This document shows positions 34,201 through 42,828 of a stretch of 64,000 nt of DNA, piece by piece; position 1 is the stretch's first letter; each line of letters begins with the position of its first letter. Location: positions 30,903 to 94,902 of the forward strand of contig CAYSAJ010000003.1 of NCBI GenBank assembly GCA_964429005.1. The letters run 5' to 3'. Both the position numbers and the translations under genes were made by a program. This DNA comes from JACRBE01 sp964429005. GTDB taxonomy: Bacteria; Chlamydiota; Chlamydiia; Chlamydiales; JACRBE01. The notes under the pieces were generated by a model that was not told the DNA's origin, searched no databases, and saw nothing but the letters and a program-made list of their open reading frames with translations.

Positions 34201-35743
34201 ACTGAAGGTTTTCAGCGATTTCTTTAAGATCTTTAGCAATTAAGTATACAGAACCATGAGAAAATCCAGCTGGAATAGAATTGTGCAAGTCGGGGGAGAA
34301 TAAGACTAAACTTAATCCTTTGTTTTCCTCTTTTAGTGAAAGGAAGTCTTCATAGGATAGAATAGGGTAATTATCCCTCTTGAGGTCTTTGTATTCTGGA
34401 TTCCAATTTTTTTGTAAAAACCCCGAAAATTGAGTTAGGTATGATTTGCATAGTTCTTTTAGATTGAGCTTAATAAATCCTGAAGCATTCTCAGATTCTT
34501 TGACAGCCATCTTAAATCCTCTTTCGGTTGGGAGGATAGATGTGTGCATCTCTCTTGAAATTCTAGCAACTTCATGAAAGAGAAGGGCTTCTGCTTTTTT
34601 TTGCTTCGCAGTTGAATGTAATAAATTGTTAAGGTCATCATGGGGAATTAAATGAATACTTCCATTTTTCCAGTCGAGTTCAATAGAAGCAAATAATAGA
34701 CTGTTTTTCCCAAGAGAAATTTTGGCGATAGGTCCAGATCCAAAAGTAAAAGAAGAATCAAAAACTTGTGGAAGGCTTTGAGAGGCAATACTTCTTAGAG
34801 AATTCGCTTTTAGAAACTGAATACTTTTGAAGATTGTATCTTCGTTTTCTTCCAGAATTCTTAAATGGTTCGCTGCTTCAGCTTTCAAAGTTGGATTATT
34901 GGCATTCTCTTCTTTCTCAAGGTATTCTTTGATTTGAACCTTTTGCTGCTTAATTGTGTCTTTGGCAGCAATAAATTTGTCTTGAAGTTCTTGGATGACT
35001 ACGTTACGAGGTTTGTTCGAATTGCCTGCAAGGGAAAGAATCAAGCGATCAATACTTTGGGATTTTTCGCCAAACAGTTCCACAAAAGATAAAATATTTC
35101 TTGATAAGACGTTTGCGAAATCAAGGTTTTCTTGAGGAGAAGCATTCTGGATGAGGGCATCAGCAATTAAAGAATTTTCTGTCTGAGAGCAAAGAGCAGT
35201 AACGAGACTTTGAACGTGTTCTTTAGCTAGTTCCTGGTAAGATTGAGTCGGCGCTCCTATTCCGTCAAAAAAAGAGCCGAAATGAAAAAGTTTGCCAGCA
35301 TCTTCAACACTTAAGTGAAGAGGAATTTTTCTTTGAACGACTACAGTTGTTGTGTCGTCACCATAGGATGCTGTACTGAGGTTAAGTTGAGCAGGATAAA
35401 AAGGGATGAGGGCGCCAGCTTTTGGAAGGTGTTCCCTGAGTGTATCAGCATCTCCTAAAGTAGGGCATTTTATAGTGATTATTTGAGAGTTTTCAGGATC
35501 TAATGAAACTTCAGTAGTTTTGACTCCAATCAACTGTGCGAAGGAATAGAGCCAAGATATTGAATCTTTTTCGAGTTGATTTACTCTTTGTATAGAGGCA
35601 ACAGCAATTTGATGGGCATCTTTAGAGCTTAGGGACTCTTGGAGGGGCTTAGAGTAGTAGAGAAGAGTTGGTAGAATATGAAATAAAGTAACGATACCTA
35701 CAGAGAAAAGAATAAATCCTTGCCAGCGTCTATGTTTCTTCAT
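31244..35743 (-). CDS. secDF: Fused SecDF protein-export membrane protein
   Basis: Proton-driven accessory subunit of the Sec translocon, in the inner membrane. 1499 residues from ATG 35743, chosen for the AGGTG ribosome site 4 bases upstream. The fusion order is one N-terminal membrane helix, a very large periplasmic region (about 40-640) not found in ordinary SecD, the SecD core starting at LDISGGKTVQLEL, a six-helix membrane block with GIAGIILTVGMAVDANVLVFERIREE, then SecF with LDFTGGHAV and AFLTIIGYSLNDTIIVFDRIRED. Chlamydia SecDF (CT448) is similarly large. It follows euo-recJ in the conserved order. Confidence 0.95.
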   Translation of the reverse strand: MKKHRRWQGFILFSVGIVTLFHILPTLLYYSKPLQESLSSKDAHQIAVASIQRVNQLEKDSISWLYSFAQLIGVKTTEVSLDPENSQIITIKCPTLGDADTLREHLPKAGALIPFYPAQLNLSTASYGDDTTTVVVQRKIPLHLSVEDAGKLFHFGSFFDGIGAPTQSYQELAKEHVQSLVTALCSQTENSLIADALIQNASPQENLDFANVLSRNILSFVELFGEKSQSIDRLILSLAGNSNKPRNVVIQELQDKFIAAKDTIKQQKVQIKEYLEKEENANNPTLKAEAANHLRILEENEDTIFKSIQFLKANSLRSIASQSLPQVFDSSFTFGSGPIAKISLGKNSLLFASIELDWKNGSIHLIPHDDLNNLLHSTAKQKKAEALLFHEVARISREMHTSILPTERGFKMAVKESENASGFIKLNLKELCKSYLTQFSGFLQKNWNPEYKDLKRDNYPILSYEDFLSLKEENKGLSLVLFSPDLHNSIPAGFSHGSVYLIAKDLKEIAENLQSTPQSPQARQFSRDFDSLRAILMDHGFTLHLGNSFPYSKEFANDVIFEAKDFYLPILQASREEFAVKGNSHVALLELSNHKQRINTLNKIESIQHDELLKWKDDYQSASFSHADQPNLEVPKPIKNTYIDNLILSAKKYFRGDEKRILQWGLDISGGKTVQLELRDASHKPVTSEADIRRGINELYTRLNKMGVSEVAIRQEGSHISVDFPGAQHFSAQELIKASSMSFHVVNEKFSLFNRTLGDHVNRFLQQVWNEALAKNTTSNEAIQAIAWQHLHNDARHSPRTESARILFENGLRLADPESDAPAHDLNTVESRIALYKGSDYKEWHGQTHPLMIVFKNSPLEGSHLENVHVNYDPMKGNFLTFDVKKSFFTPDGKAFSPRENLAVWTSQFAKDSLSQENANHSHGRGWRMAVVLNDYVVSSPTLESTLQDHAMISGNFTLREVQKLESDLKAGSLTYTPHILSEKNISPELGLKERFQGITATVLALLAVIVTMVVYYRFSGVVASIAVIANLLIMWACLQNIGAALTLPGIAGIILTVGMAVDANVLVFERIREELNEGRSIKIAIQEGYKRAFAAIFDSNITTILAGLILLSFDAGPVKGFALTLIIGIASSMFTALFVTRYIFDMGIAKGRISSLSMMNWIKAQNIPFIKNAKTAIFISLVIILGGLSALVYNRHHALGLDFTGGHAVTLEVKKEATTSAKHEISQALLKAGIPAHYFQVRELGDGQQARLFLSKNAQALINKIELKSTPSSTTYLWETDPNLASLVKVMKYEGVDLTPTCLQSLHLSWTSVSGQMSDTMRTNALIALASALLCILIYITFRFEFKYAISATLGLAFDLIMTLSIMGLLLALGLPIQIDMNAIAAFLTIIGYSLNDTIIVFDRIREDIRSSKNLSFSQLVNGSLNRTLSRTIMTSFTTFIVLLVLVLFGGETVFGFSLIMALGVVVGTLSTFFVASPLLLFFDRKEKSNEISATNNG

Positions 35744-35862
35744 GATGCACCTGGAGTTGTTCATCGGTAGGATAATAGTTATGTAGGATTAAGTCTAGAA
35801 GAAATGCTGACGATTATTGGTTTTAATGGTATGTTGAGGGGCATTAAATTGAGCGTGAGAAT

Positions 35863-37074
35863 ATGTCTGCAACAATTCTAGTGGGTTTACAGTGGGGAGA
35901 TGAGGGGAAAGGGAAAGTCATCGATGCTTTAACAGAATCTTACCCTCATGTTGTTCGATCCCAAGGAGGCCACAACGCTGGCCACACTGTTGTTGTGGGA
36001 GATCAACAACATAGCTTTCATCTAATTCCTTCAGCCATACTCCACCGCCACGTTAAATGTTACATCGGAGCAGGAGTTGTTTTGGATCCTCTTCATCTGT
36101 GGAAGGAAATTCAAAAAAACGGAATGGATATCCTAGATCGTCTTCTAATATCTCCTTACACACATGTGATTTTGCCCAGGCATGTAACCCAGGATCAAAA
36201 TTTAGAAAAGGAAAGAGGACAAAATAAGTTAGGGACAACAGGACGAGGGATTGGCCCGAGCTATACAGAAAAAGCTGCTAGGCATGGATTAAAGCTTATA
36301 GAGCTGTATGATCAAGCAATTGCACGCCCATTTTTTGATAATGATGATCTCTATCATCAGTACCTAAGTGCTGCCCTCCATTTTAAAAAATGTATTGTTC
36401 CAGTAGAGACACTTCTTTTTGAGGCACTAGAAAGAAATGAAAATATTTTATTGGAGGGAGCTCAAGGAACTCTCTTAGATGTTCAATTTGGCACCTATCC
36501 CTATGTGACTTCATCCCAAACTACTTCAGCAGGAATTTGTGCTGGAGCTGGTATTGGGCCTTCCAAAGTTAAAAAAGTGCTAGGGGTTCTCAAGGCGTAT
36601 CAAACAAGAGTCGGGAGTGGCCCATTTCCGACAGAACTTTCAGACGACGACAAGCAACTCTTCCCTGATAATCATACTATGAGAGAAGTAGGGACGACCA
36701 CCGGTAGATTTCGCCGCATCGGTTGGTTAGATCTTGTTTTAGCTAAGCAGGCTTGCATGATCAATGGAGTAGATGAGATTGCGATTACAAAGCTAGATAT
36801 TCTTTCAAAGCTTGAGCAAATACCTGTGTGTGTTGATTATCTACCCACAGAGGAGCCTGAAATGATCCTGAGTTCTAGAAGATTATTCCAAGAGGCAAAG
36901 CCCATTTACCATACTCTAGCCGGTTGGAATCAAGATGTATCCCACGCAAGGCATTTCCATGAATTACCCACCCAGCTCAGAGCTTACTTACAATTTATCG
37001 AAGATTACTTAAAAGTTCCTATCAAGTACATTTCCGTAGGGCCTGCAAGAGATCAATTTATTTCAAGAATTTAA
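35863..37074 (+). CDS. purA: Adenylosuccinate synthetase
   Basis: GTP-dependent joining of aspartate to IMP, first step from IMP to AMP. 403 residues, slightly shorter than E. coli (432). GLQWGDEGKGK (8-18, Asp13 and Lys16), GGHNAGHTV (35-43, His41), TGRGIGPSYTEKAARHGLK, GAQGTLLD and TTGRFRRIGWLD are all present, so it should be active. It lies between secDF and uppS, where I recall a small unknown gene in C. trachomatis, which has no purine synthesis. No purB is in the window. It may salvage host IMP or hypoxanthine into adenine nucleotides. Confidence 0.95.
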   Translation: MSATILVGLQWGDEGKGKVIDALTESYPHVVRSQGGHNAGHTVVVGDQQHSFHLIPSAILHRHVKCYIGAGVVLDPLHLWKEIQKNGMDILDRLLISPYTHVILPRHVTQDQNLEKERGQNKLGTTGRGIGPSYTEKAARHGLKLIELYDQAIARPFFDNDDLYHQYLSAALHFKKCIVPVETLLFEALERNENILLEGAQGTLLDVQFGTYPYVTSSQTTSAGICAGAGIGPSKVKKVLGVLKAYQTRVGSGPFPTELSDDDKQLFPDNHTMREVGTTTGRFRRIGWLDLVLAKQACMINGVDEIAITKLDILSKLEQIPVCVDYLPTEEPEMILSSRRLFQEAKPIYHTLAGWNQDVSHARHFHELPTQLRAYLQFIEDYLKVPIKYISVGPARDQFISRI

Positions 37075-37086
37075 CACTTATTCATC

Positions 37087-37839
37087 ATGAACGAATCTCT
37101 TGCACAACTTTTTTCTGAGGAAGATTTAAAAAAAGTTGATTTTTCAAATATTCCTCACCACATTGCTATCATCATGGATGGAAACCGCCGTTGGGCAAGA
37201 CAAAACCTTCTTCCGTTGAAGTTAGGGCATGTGAAGGGAGTAGAAACACTCATGAACACGGTTGAAACTGCAGCTCAAATCGGAGTAAAAGTGATAACCG
37301 TATTTGCATTTTCTACGGAAAACTGGCAGCGCACAGAAGAAGAAATTCTTGATCTAATGTTTCTTTTCAAAAAACATTTAATGGTTAAGAGAGAAAGAAT
37401 GAAGGAAAAAGGGGTAAGGCTCTCAGTAATAGGTGATATTGAAAAATTCTCTCCAGACATAGTTGCAGAACTTCAAACTACAATAGATTACACTAAAACT
37501 TGCCAAAGGATACGTCTAGTTTTAGCAATGAATTATGGAGCGAGAAATGAGATTTTTCGTGCATTTAGAAAAATTTTACAAGAAGTGCAAGAGAACAGAT
37601 TAGTCATCGATAATATTTCTGAAGAAACTATATCCTCTTATTTAGATACAAAAGATATCCCAGATCCAGATTTACTTATTAGGACAAGTGGTGAGCATAG
37701 ATTAAGTAATTTTTTGTTATGGCAAGCTTCCTATACAGAAATTTTTTCCACAAAAAAATTATGGCCCGAATTCACACATCTTGATTTCTTAGAGTCAATC
37801 GTTAATTATCAGCAACGTCAAAGACGTAGAGGTAAATAA
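37087..37839 (+). CDS. uppS: Isoprenyl transferase (undecaprenyl diphosphate synthase)
   Basis: Adds isopentenyl units to farnesyl diphosphate to make the undecaprenyl carrier used for peptidoglycan and LPS. 250 residues. The catalytic motif MDGNRRWAR (Asp31) is followed by FAFSTENWQR and DPDLLIRTSGEHRLSNFLLWQ, the standard cis-prenyltransferase set. It starts 12 bases after purA and shares one base with cdsA (TAATG), so it is translationally coupled. Same order as CT450-453. Confidence 0.95.
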   Translation: MNESLAQLFSEEDLKKVDFSNIPHHIAIIMDGNRRWARQNLLPLKLGHVKGVETLMNTVETAAQIGVKVITVFAFSTENWQRTEEEILDLMFLFKKHLMVKRERMKEKGVRLSVIGDIEKFSPDIVAELQTTIDYTKTCQRIRLVLAMNYGARNEIFRAFRKILQEVQENRLVIDNISEETISSYLDTKDIPDPDLLIRTSGEHRLSNFLLWQASYTEIFSTKKLWPEFTHLDFLESIVNYQQRQRRRGK

Positions 37840-38696
37840 TGAAATTTTCGAATTTCGTAGATTTGCAATTTAGAATGCCTATAGCCCTGGGAGCTGCTCT
37901 TATATCGGCTGCTCTTATTTGGTTTTCGCAAAATCCCATAGTCCAAGCTTTTTTGGTTCTTATCCTCTGTGCTATCGGTGCTGTAGGATTGTGGGAATTT
38001 CATCATTTACTTGAGATGAAAGCAGTTAAAATCCCGTGGAAGTGGCTCTCAATAGCTTCAGCAGGTTGGCTAGTAGGTCTTTATATCTCTTTGCATAGAA
38101 CCGATCTTTATTTTTTGCCCGGGCTTTTAGTCTTATTCTTTGTGATTTTTTTCTTTGCTTACTACTTCAATAAAATTGAAGGAAGTATCGTAAAAATTTC
38201 ATGTATTTGCTTTGCTTTTATTTACGTTATTGTACCTCTAGGAATGATGCTAAAAATCCTTTATCCCTATTCTCTTCAGGATGGACGAATTTGGCTTGCT
38301 TATCTAATCGCAACAACAAAAGGTACAGATATTGGTGCATATTTTGTTGGTAAAATGTTTGGTCAAATGAAATTGGCTCCTCAAATCAGTCCCAAAAAAA
38401 CTGTAACGGGGGCTATAGGTGGGTTTGTCCTCGCCTGTGCTATTAGTTTGGCTTTTTACTTTTTATCTTTTTATTTGCCTGATGGGATCTTCCATTTTAA
38501 TTGGTGGAAAGCCATATTGTTCGGTGGAATTATAGGGATTTTCGCCCAAGTGGGAGATTTAGTTGAATCTTTGATGAAGAGAGATGCTCATATCAAGGAT
38601 AGCAACAGCTTACCAGGCTTTGGCGGAATGTTAGATTTCTTTGATTCTTTATTGCTAACTACTCCAATACTATACCTACTGATGAAAATGCTATGA
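37839..38696 (+). CDS. cdsA: Phosphatidate cytidylyltransferase
   Basis: Makes CDP-diacylglycerol from phosphatidate and CTP, the branch point for phospholipids. 285 residues, about eight membrane helices. The signature region is KTVTGAIGG, then KRDAHIKDSNSLPGFGGMLD followed by FFDS. The common form has PGHGG and LDRxDS; here the histidine is F and the arginine is F. The acidic residues are kept, so activity is likely. It is coupled by overlaps to uppS (1 base) and cmk (4 bases). Confidence 0.92.
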   Translation: MKFSNFVDLQFRMPIALGAALISAALIWFSQNPIVQAFLVLILCAIGAVGLWEFHHLLEMKAVKIPWKWLSIASAGWLVGLYISLHRTDLYFLPGLLVLFFVIFFFAYYFNKIEGSIVKISCICFAFIYVIVPLGMMLKILYPYSLQDGRIWLAYLIATTKGTDIGAYFVGKMFGQMKLAPQISPKKTVTGAIGGFVLACAISLAFYFLSFYLPDGIFHFNWWKAILFGGIIGIFAQVGDLVESLMKRDAHIKDSNSLPGFGGMLDFFDSLLLTTPILYLLMKML

Positions 38697-39370
38697 TTAT
38701 TACTATTGATGGTCCTGGGGGCTCTGGGAAATCAACAATTGCTAGACTTCTCGCTAAAAAGCTGAACTTTGAACATATTGACACTGGCGCGATGTATCGA
38801 GCTGTCACTTGGTTTTTAGTTCATACAAAAGTTGACATCGAACAAGATAAAGAGGTAGAAAAAGCGCTTTTAGATTGCGATCTCCAATTTCAGAAAGTTC
38901 AAGGAGAAAAAAGATACTTTGTGAATGGCCATGATGTAAGTATGGCGATTCGCTCTGTAGATATTACAAATAAAGTTTCGATCGTTGCTGCAAAACCTTG
39001 CGTTAGAAGGTTTTTAGTAGAAAAGCAGCGTGAGCTAGGAAGACAAAAAGACATAGTTTGTGAAGGAAGAGATATTGGGTCAGTTGTTTTTCCTCAAGCA
39101 GAATTAAAAGTTTTTTTAGATGCTGATCCTCAAACAAGGGCTTTGCGGCGCTTTCAGGAATTATTAGAAAAGTTTCCTGACAAAAAAAGAGATCTCAATC
39201 CTGAATCGGTGTTCAATGAACTCTTAGAAAGAGACCGCATCGATTCTAGTCGTGAACATTCACCGTTATTAAAACCCAAAGATGCAGTCTTGATTGATAC
39301 GACAAATTTGTCTATAGATGAAGTTATAGAAAAAATCGTTCAATTACATCATGACAGGACAAAAACCTAG
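38693..39370 (+). CDS. cmk: Cytidylate kinase
   Basis: Phosphorylates CMP and dCMP with ATP. 225 residues. P-loop DGPGGSGKST (about 5-14), HIDTGAMYRA (substrate binding), CEGRDIGSVVFP and RALRRFQE are the family blocks. It recycles the CMP released by the CDP-diacylglycerol enzymes and by IspF. ATGA overlap with cdsA and a 20-base overlap with plsC. Corresponds to CT452. Confidence 0.95.
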   Translation: MIITIDGPGGSGKSTIARLLAKKLNFEHIDTGAMYRAVTWFLVHTKVDIEQDKEVEKALLDCDLQFQKVQGEKRYFVNGHDVSMAIRSVDITNKVSIVAAKPCVRRFLVEKQRELGRQKDIVCEGRDIGSVVFPQAELKVFLDADPQTRALRRFQELLEKFPDKKRDLNPESVFNELLERDRIDSSREHSPLLKPKDAVLIDTTNLSIDEVIEKIVQLHHDRTKT

Positions 39371-39986
39371 TTTCTTTTATCGTTTTATCTTAGGAGTTGC
39401 AAGACTCTTTTTTAGAATCTTTTACGATGTAAAAGTTTTTGGGATTGAGAATTTTCATAAGGGGAGTGCCCTGATTGCAGCCAATCATGTCTCCTATTTA
39501 GATCCTCCTTTGCTCGCGATATCATGCCCAGAAGAAGTTCATTTTATTGCGAAAGGTTCACTTTTTCGACCTGCCTTTTTTAGGAGGATGATTGAAGCGT
39601 TAAATACTCATCCTGTTAAAGGCAGTGTAAAGGACGTTCATACATTTAAAAAAATTCATGATCTACTTGATGAAGGTAAAAAAGTAGTATTGTTTCCAGA
39701 GGGGACAAGGGCTAAAGTAGATCAAATTGGGACATTAAAACGAGGAATTGCTTCAATTTTCATGAAATCACATTGTAGTGTGATCCCCGTTTATCTCCAT
39801 GGAACCTATGCAGCTTGGAATCGCTCCCATAAATTTCCTCGTTTCGGAAAGAAGCTGATCTGTAGATTTGGAACGCCCATCCACTGGGACGAATTTGCTC
39901 ATTTAGATCCGATTGAAATAGAAGAAGCATTTTTATTAAGACTTTCTCAGATTCTAAAAGATTTAAAAGAAGAATCTGAAGGTTAA
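39351..39986 (+). CDS. plsC: 1-acyl-sn-glycerol-3-phosphate acyltransferase
   Basis: Acylates lysophosphatidate to phosphatidate at the inner membrane, feeding CdsA. 211 residues. One hydrophobic N-terminal helix, NHVSYLDPP with the catalytic His46 and Asp51, KGSLFRPAFFRR, FPEGTRA and VIPVYLHGT are the standard motifs. Last gene of the coupled uppS-cdsA-cmk-plsC group (CT450-453 order). In C. trachomatis argS follows; here argS is about 20 kb away and an unrelated gene follows. Confidence 0.93.
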   Translation: MTGQKPSFFYRFILGVARLFFRIFYDVKVFGIENFHKGSALIAANHVSYLDPPLLAISCPEEVHFIAKGSLFRPAFFRRMIEALNTHPVKGSVKDVHTFKKIHDLLDEGKKVVLFPEGTRAKVDQIGTLKRGIASIFMKSHCSVIPVYLHGTYAAWNRSHKFPRFGKKLICRFGTPIHWDEFAHLDPIEIEEAFLLRLSQILKDLKEESEG

Positions 39987-40002
39987 TTTGTTCGTTCTTT
40001 TC

Positions 40003-40031
40003 TAGACAGTTATGTCATTTCATTTTAGAAT
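40003..40031 (+). promoter_or_regulatory. Candidate promoter for the alanine-rich protein gene
   Basis: TAGACA (40003-40008), 17-base spacer, TAGAAT (40026-40031), start near 40038, leader about 33 bases. Each hexamer differs from consensus by one base. Confidence 0.45.
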
Positions 40032-40070
40032 ACCCGGCCAAAAGATCAATTTTTTCTACACGGATTGAAC

Positions 40071-41372
40071 ATGGCAACTCTTTCTCCTATTAGTTCTTCA
40101 ACCATTTCGATGATTGCTCAATATGAGAGAGACCTAAAAGTTCTTGTATCGAATACCCTTTGGGAATTCACCCCCACTACAGTAAGAACCTATGAAGCTG
40201 CATTACGATGTTTTGCTGAAAGAGGAAACGAGGCTCCAATCGGACCATCACAAATAGAGTCAAAAATAGCTGCAATTCGTGAATATTTAACAGGAGAACC
40301 CGCAATGTGGGGGTTAAGTAATGATTCAGAACATGCAGAATTTTTGGTAATGGTAAAGCGTGTATGCGGCACATACGCTAGTTCAATCAAATCAAAAACA
40401 GATGATGAAATCGAAGCTGATTTCACAGCTCACTTTGCAGCAGCAGCAGCAGTCTCTAGAACTGCCAGTGAAGATCGTATTCGTTTTGAAGAGGCAAGAG
40501 CTGCGGCAGCTGTGCATAGAGCTGAGAGAGGAGCTGCGGGCGCCGTAATTTCTGAAGAAGAAAACTCTCTTGATGAAATAGGAAAGTTGACTTATTCATT
40601 TTCCCTATCTGGGAGGTTGTTAGAAAACTACCTAAGCGATTTGGCACTCGTTGAATCGGATCCCGATGCTCCAGATTTTCTTTCAAAAAGACGCATTCTT
40701 CTTAGAAATCCAGAAGTATTTATGCCATTAATATCTAGATGTATACGCTTTGGTAATTTATTTACCCTGGAATTACCCACTCTCGAGCTCCTAGTAAAAA
40801 ATCAAGCCTCTTTACATTCTTTGCTTGGAACTGAGAGATTTGAACTATCTACTTTTATGAGATTGGACGAAAAAAATATTCGTTTAATCCTTTTGAATGC
40901 AGAAGCTGTGCGAAGTTTATGTAAAATGGGATTATACCTTCGAACTATCATGTTCATGGATCCAAAAAAACTTGCCTCTTTTTGTGAACAAATAAAAGGA
41001 ATTGAAGAGCTGGCAAAAGTTGATAAGGGGATTGTGGTTAATCTTCTTAGGCTAGATCCTTCTAAAATTCATGCATTAGGAAGTGGATTTAGATCTGTAA
41101 AATTATTAATTGCAAACAAAATGTCTATCAAAAACATATTAAATTTAAGTTGTGAAGTCCTTTCGATGATCAACGAGAATTTTTTTGCCCTCAAAAGCTT
41201 TGCAGAAAAATATACAAGCTTCAAAGTGTGGTTGCTTCTATCATTGCCAAGAGAGAAAATACAGTGGATGCTTGCCAATGTTCCGAGATGTTCTCGACTG
41301 GTTCTAGTGAGTTACAGAGACCTTCAAAAAATACCTCTTAAAAGGTTTGATGAGATTGCGCGGGGTCGCTAG
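40071..41372 (+). CDS. Lineage-specific alanine-rich/leucine-rich protein of unknown function (candidate effector)
   Basis: 433 residues from ATG 40071; an in-frame TTG at 40065 is less likely. The family is not recognised. No signal peptide and no strong membrane segment. The N-terminus is rich in serine and threonine (about 1-20), a feature of many type III substrates. Residues about 125-165 are alanine-, arginine- and glutamate-rich and include five alanines encoded by a (GCA)5 run at 40437-40451, locally more GC-rich than its surroundings. Residues about 220-420 are leucine-rich, with loosely repeating units such as LLRLDPSKIHALGSGF and LIANKMSIKNILNLS. It stands between the lipid operon and sugar genes, absent from the C. 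trachomatis order. Confidence 0.65.
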   Translation: MATLSPISSSTISMIAQYERDLKVLVSNTLWEFTPTTVRTYEAALRCFAERGNEAPIGPSQIESKIAAIREYLTGEPAMWGLSNDSEHAEFLVMVKRVCGTYASSIKSKTDDEIEADFTAHFAAAAAVSRTASEDRIRFEEARAAAAVHRAERGAAGAVISEEENSLDEIGKLTYSFSLSGRLLENYLSDLALVESDPDAPDFLSKRRILLRNPEVFMPLISRCIRFGNLFTLELPTLELLVKNQASLHSLLGTERFELSTFMRLDEKNIRLILLNAEAVRSLCKMGLYLRTIMFMDPKKLASFCEQIKGIEELAKVDKGIVVNLLRLDPSKIHALGSGFRSVKLLIANKMSIKNILNLSCEVLSMINENFFALKSFAEKYTSFKVWLLLSLPREKIQWMLANVPRCSRLVLVSYRDLQKIPLKRFDEIARGR

Positions 41373-41394
41373 TAATTAGATCTCAGAGAAATAA

Positions 41395-42756
41395 CTATTT
41401 GCGCCAGAAATCTTCGATTTCCTCGAGGCTTTTTCCTTTAGTTTCTGGGATTTTTTTCTTGATAAACCAGAGCCCAAAAACACCAACGAGAGCATAAAGC
41501 CAAAACGTACCCCCTTTGCCCATAGCACCAATCAAGCGAAGGAAGGTGAAGGTGACAATAAAATTGGTTGCCCAGTTAGCACAAGTCGCAAGCCCCATAG
41601 CTCGACCTCGAATATTCAGAGCATAAATTTCTGAGTTAATGAGCCAGCCATTGGGACCTAAACTAAAAGCAAAGCAAGCAACATAAAAAATTAAGCTAAC
41701 AAGAGAAATCCATCCCACAAGATTTCCAAATTCTGGAGAGGGGGTTGGAAGAAAGAATCCAAATCCTAGTGTGAGCAAACTCACGATCATTCCTGATAGT
41801 CCAACAGTTAGAAGAGGCTTTCTGCCTGCTTTATCTAGTAGGTAGATCGCAATAAATGTTGCTAGCACATTAATGAGTCCTACCCAGAAAGTTGCAGAAA
41901 TAGCTGCAATGTCTGATTTAAAACCCGCGAATTGAAATATTGTTGGAGCAAAATAAATGACGGTATTAATTCCCGTAGCTTGTTGAATGCAAGTAAGGCC
42001 AACACCTGCAATGATAGATGGGCGAGCTTTTTTAGAAAGAAGATCGCTCCAAGTGCCTTCTTTTTCTCCTGCATGCTTTTGTATATGTGCAACCTCTAGT
42101 TCAACATCTTCCCTACTGCCTCGATATCTTGTAAGTATCGTTTTAGCTTCCTCAATACGATTTTTAAATACAAGCCAACGAGGGCTTTCTGGAAAAAAGA
42201 GCATTACAACAAATTGGAGGAAGGCGGGAACTGCTGCGAGAACAAACATCGTTCTCCAGCCATGTGACTGAGCTAGAGCTAAACCAGCAATATAGGCGAG
42301 GAAAATCCCAATCGTAATAAAAAGTTGATTTAAAGTAACAAGGGCTCCTCTAAAAGAGCGAGGGGCGAGTTCTGAAATGTAAAGTGGCGCTGTAGCGGAT
42401 GAAACTCCGATAGCAATTCCTACAACAAGTCGACCTATAATTAGCCATTCGATCGTTGGAGACCAAGCAAGGCTAATGGAACTTAGTATAAAAAGTATGC
42501 TTGAAGCGATGACAATTTTTTTTCTACCAACTCGATCTGAAAGAGGGCCGCCTATAAGTGCTCCTAGAATCGCACCTAGGCTAACAATAGCTACGATTAA
42601 CGACTCTTGTGTTGTTGTAAGTACATAGTCTTTGCGGATAAACAAAATAGCTGAAGAAATTACACCAGTATCATAACCAAATAATAATCCAGCTATAGCA
42701 GTGATTCCACAAATTAGTCCTAATATGAGTTTCTGACGAGTAGTTTCTAGAGCCAT
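41395..42756 (-). CDS. Sugar-porter family MFS transporter (hexose:H+ symporter type)
   Basis: 453 residues, twelve membrane helices. Sugar-porter signatures: GPLSDRVGRKK (loop 2-3), PESPRWLV (end of the first half), QQATGINTVIYFAPTIF (helix 7) and PETKGKSLEEIE (C-terminus). It most resembles bacterial XylE/GalP/AraE-type proton symporters; the exact sugar cannot be read. ATG 42756 has AGAGG 5 bases upstream. It is divergent from manA, and with manA and the ROK kinase forms a sugar-use group. Chlamydiaceae instead rely on hexose-phosphate import by UhpC, which is also present here (50330). Confidence 0.92.
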   Translation of the reverse strand: MALETTRQKLILGLICGITAIAGLLFGYDTGVISSAILFIRKDYVLTTTQESLIVAIVSLGAILGALIGGPLSDRVGRKKIVIASSILFILSSISLAWSPTIEWLIIGRLVVGIAIGVSSATAPLYISELAPRSFRGALVTLNQLFITIGIFLAYIAGLALAQSHGWRTMFVLAAVPAFLQFVVMLFFPESPRWLVFKNRIEEAKTILTRYRGSREDVELEVAHIQKHAGEKEGTWSDLLSKKARPSIIAGVGLTCIQQATGINTVIYFAPTIFQFAGFKSDIAAISATFWVGLINVLATFIAIYLLDKAGRKPLLTVGLSGMIVSLLTLGFGFFLPTPSPEFGNLVGWISLVSLIFYVACFAFSLGPNGWLINSEIYALNIRGRAMGLATCANWATNFIVTFTFLRLIGAMGKGGTFWLYALVGVFGLWFIKKKIPETKGKSLEEIEDFWRK

Positions 42757-42792
42757 ACAACCTCTTTTTTTTCATCGTTTTAAAAAAAACAT

Positions 42793-42821
42793 TTGATGTC
42801 AATCGATTCTTAGCGTATTTA
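42793..42821 (+). promoter_or_regulatory. Promoter candidate for manA, near-leaderless
   Basis: TTGATG (42793-42798), 17-base spacer, TATTTA (42816-42821). The expected start falls at about ATG 42829. No Shine-Dalgarno sequence precedes that ATG. Confidence 0.4.
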
Positions 42822-42828
42822 CCCCTTT

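Noticed and set aside
40437..40451. (GCA)5 read as a CRISPR or other functional repeat
   Set aside because: It is in frame and encodes an alanine run; there are no spaced repeats.
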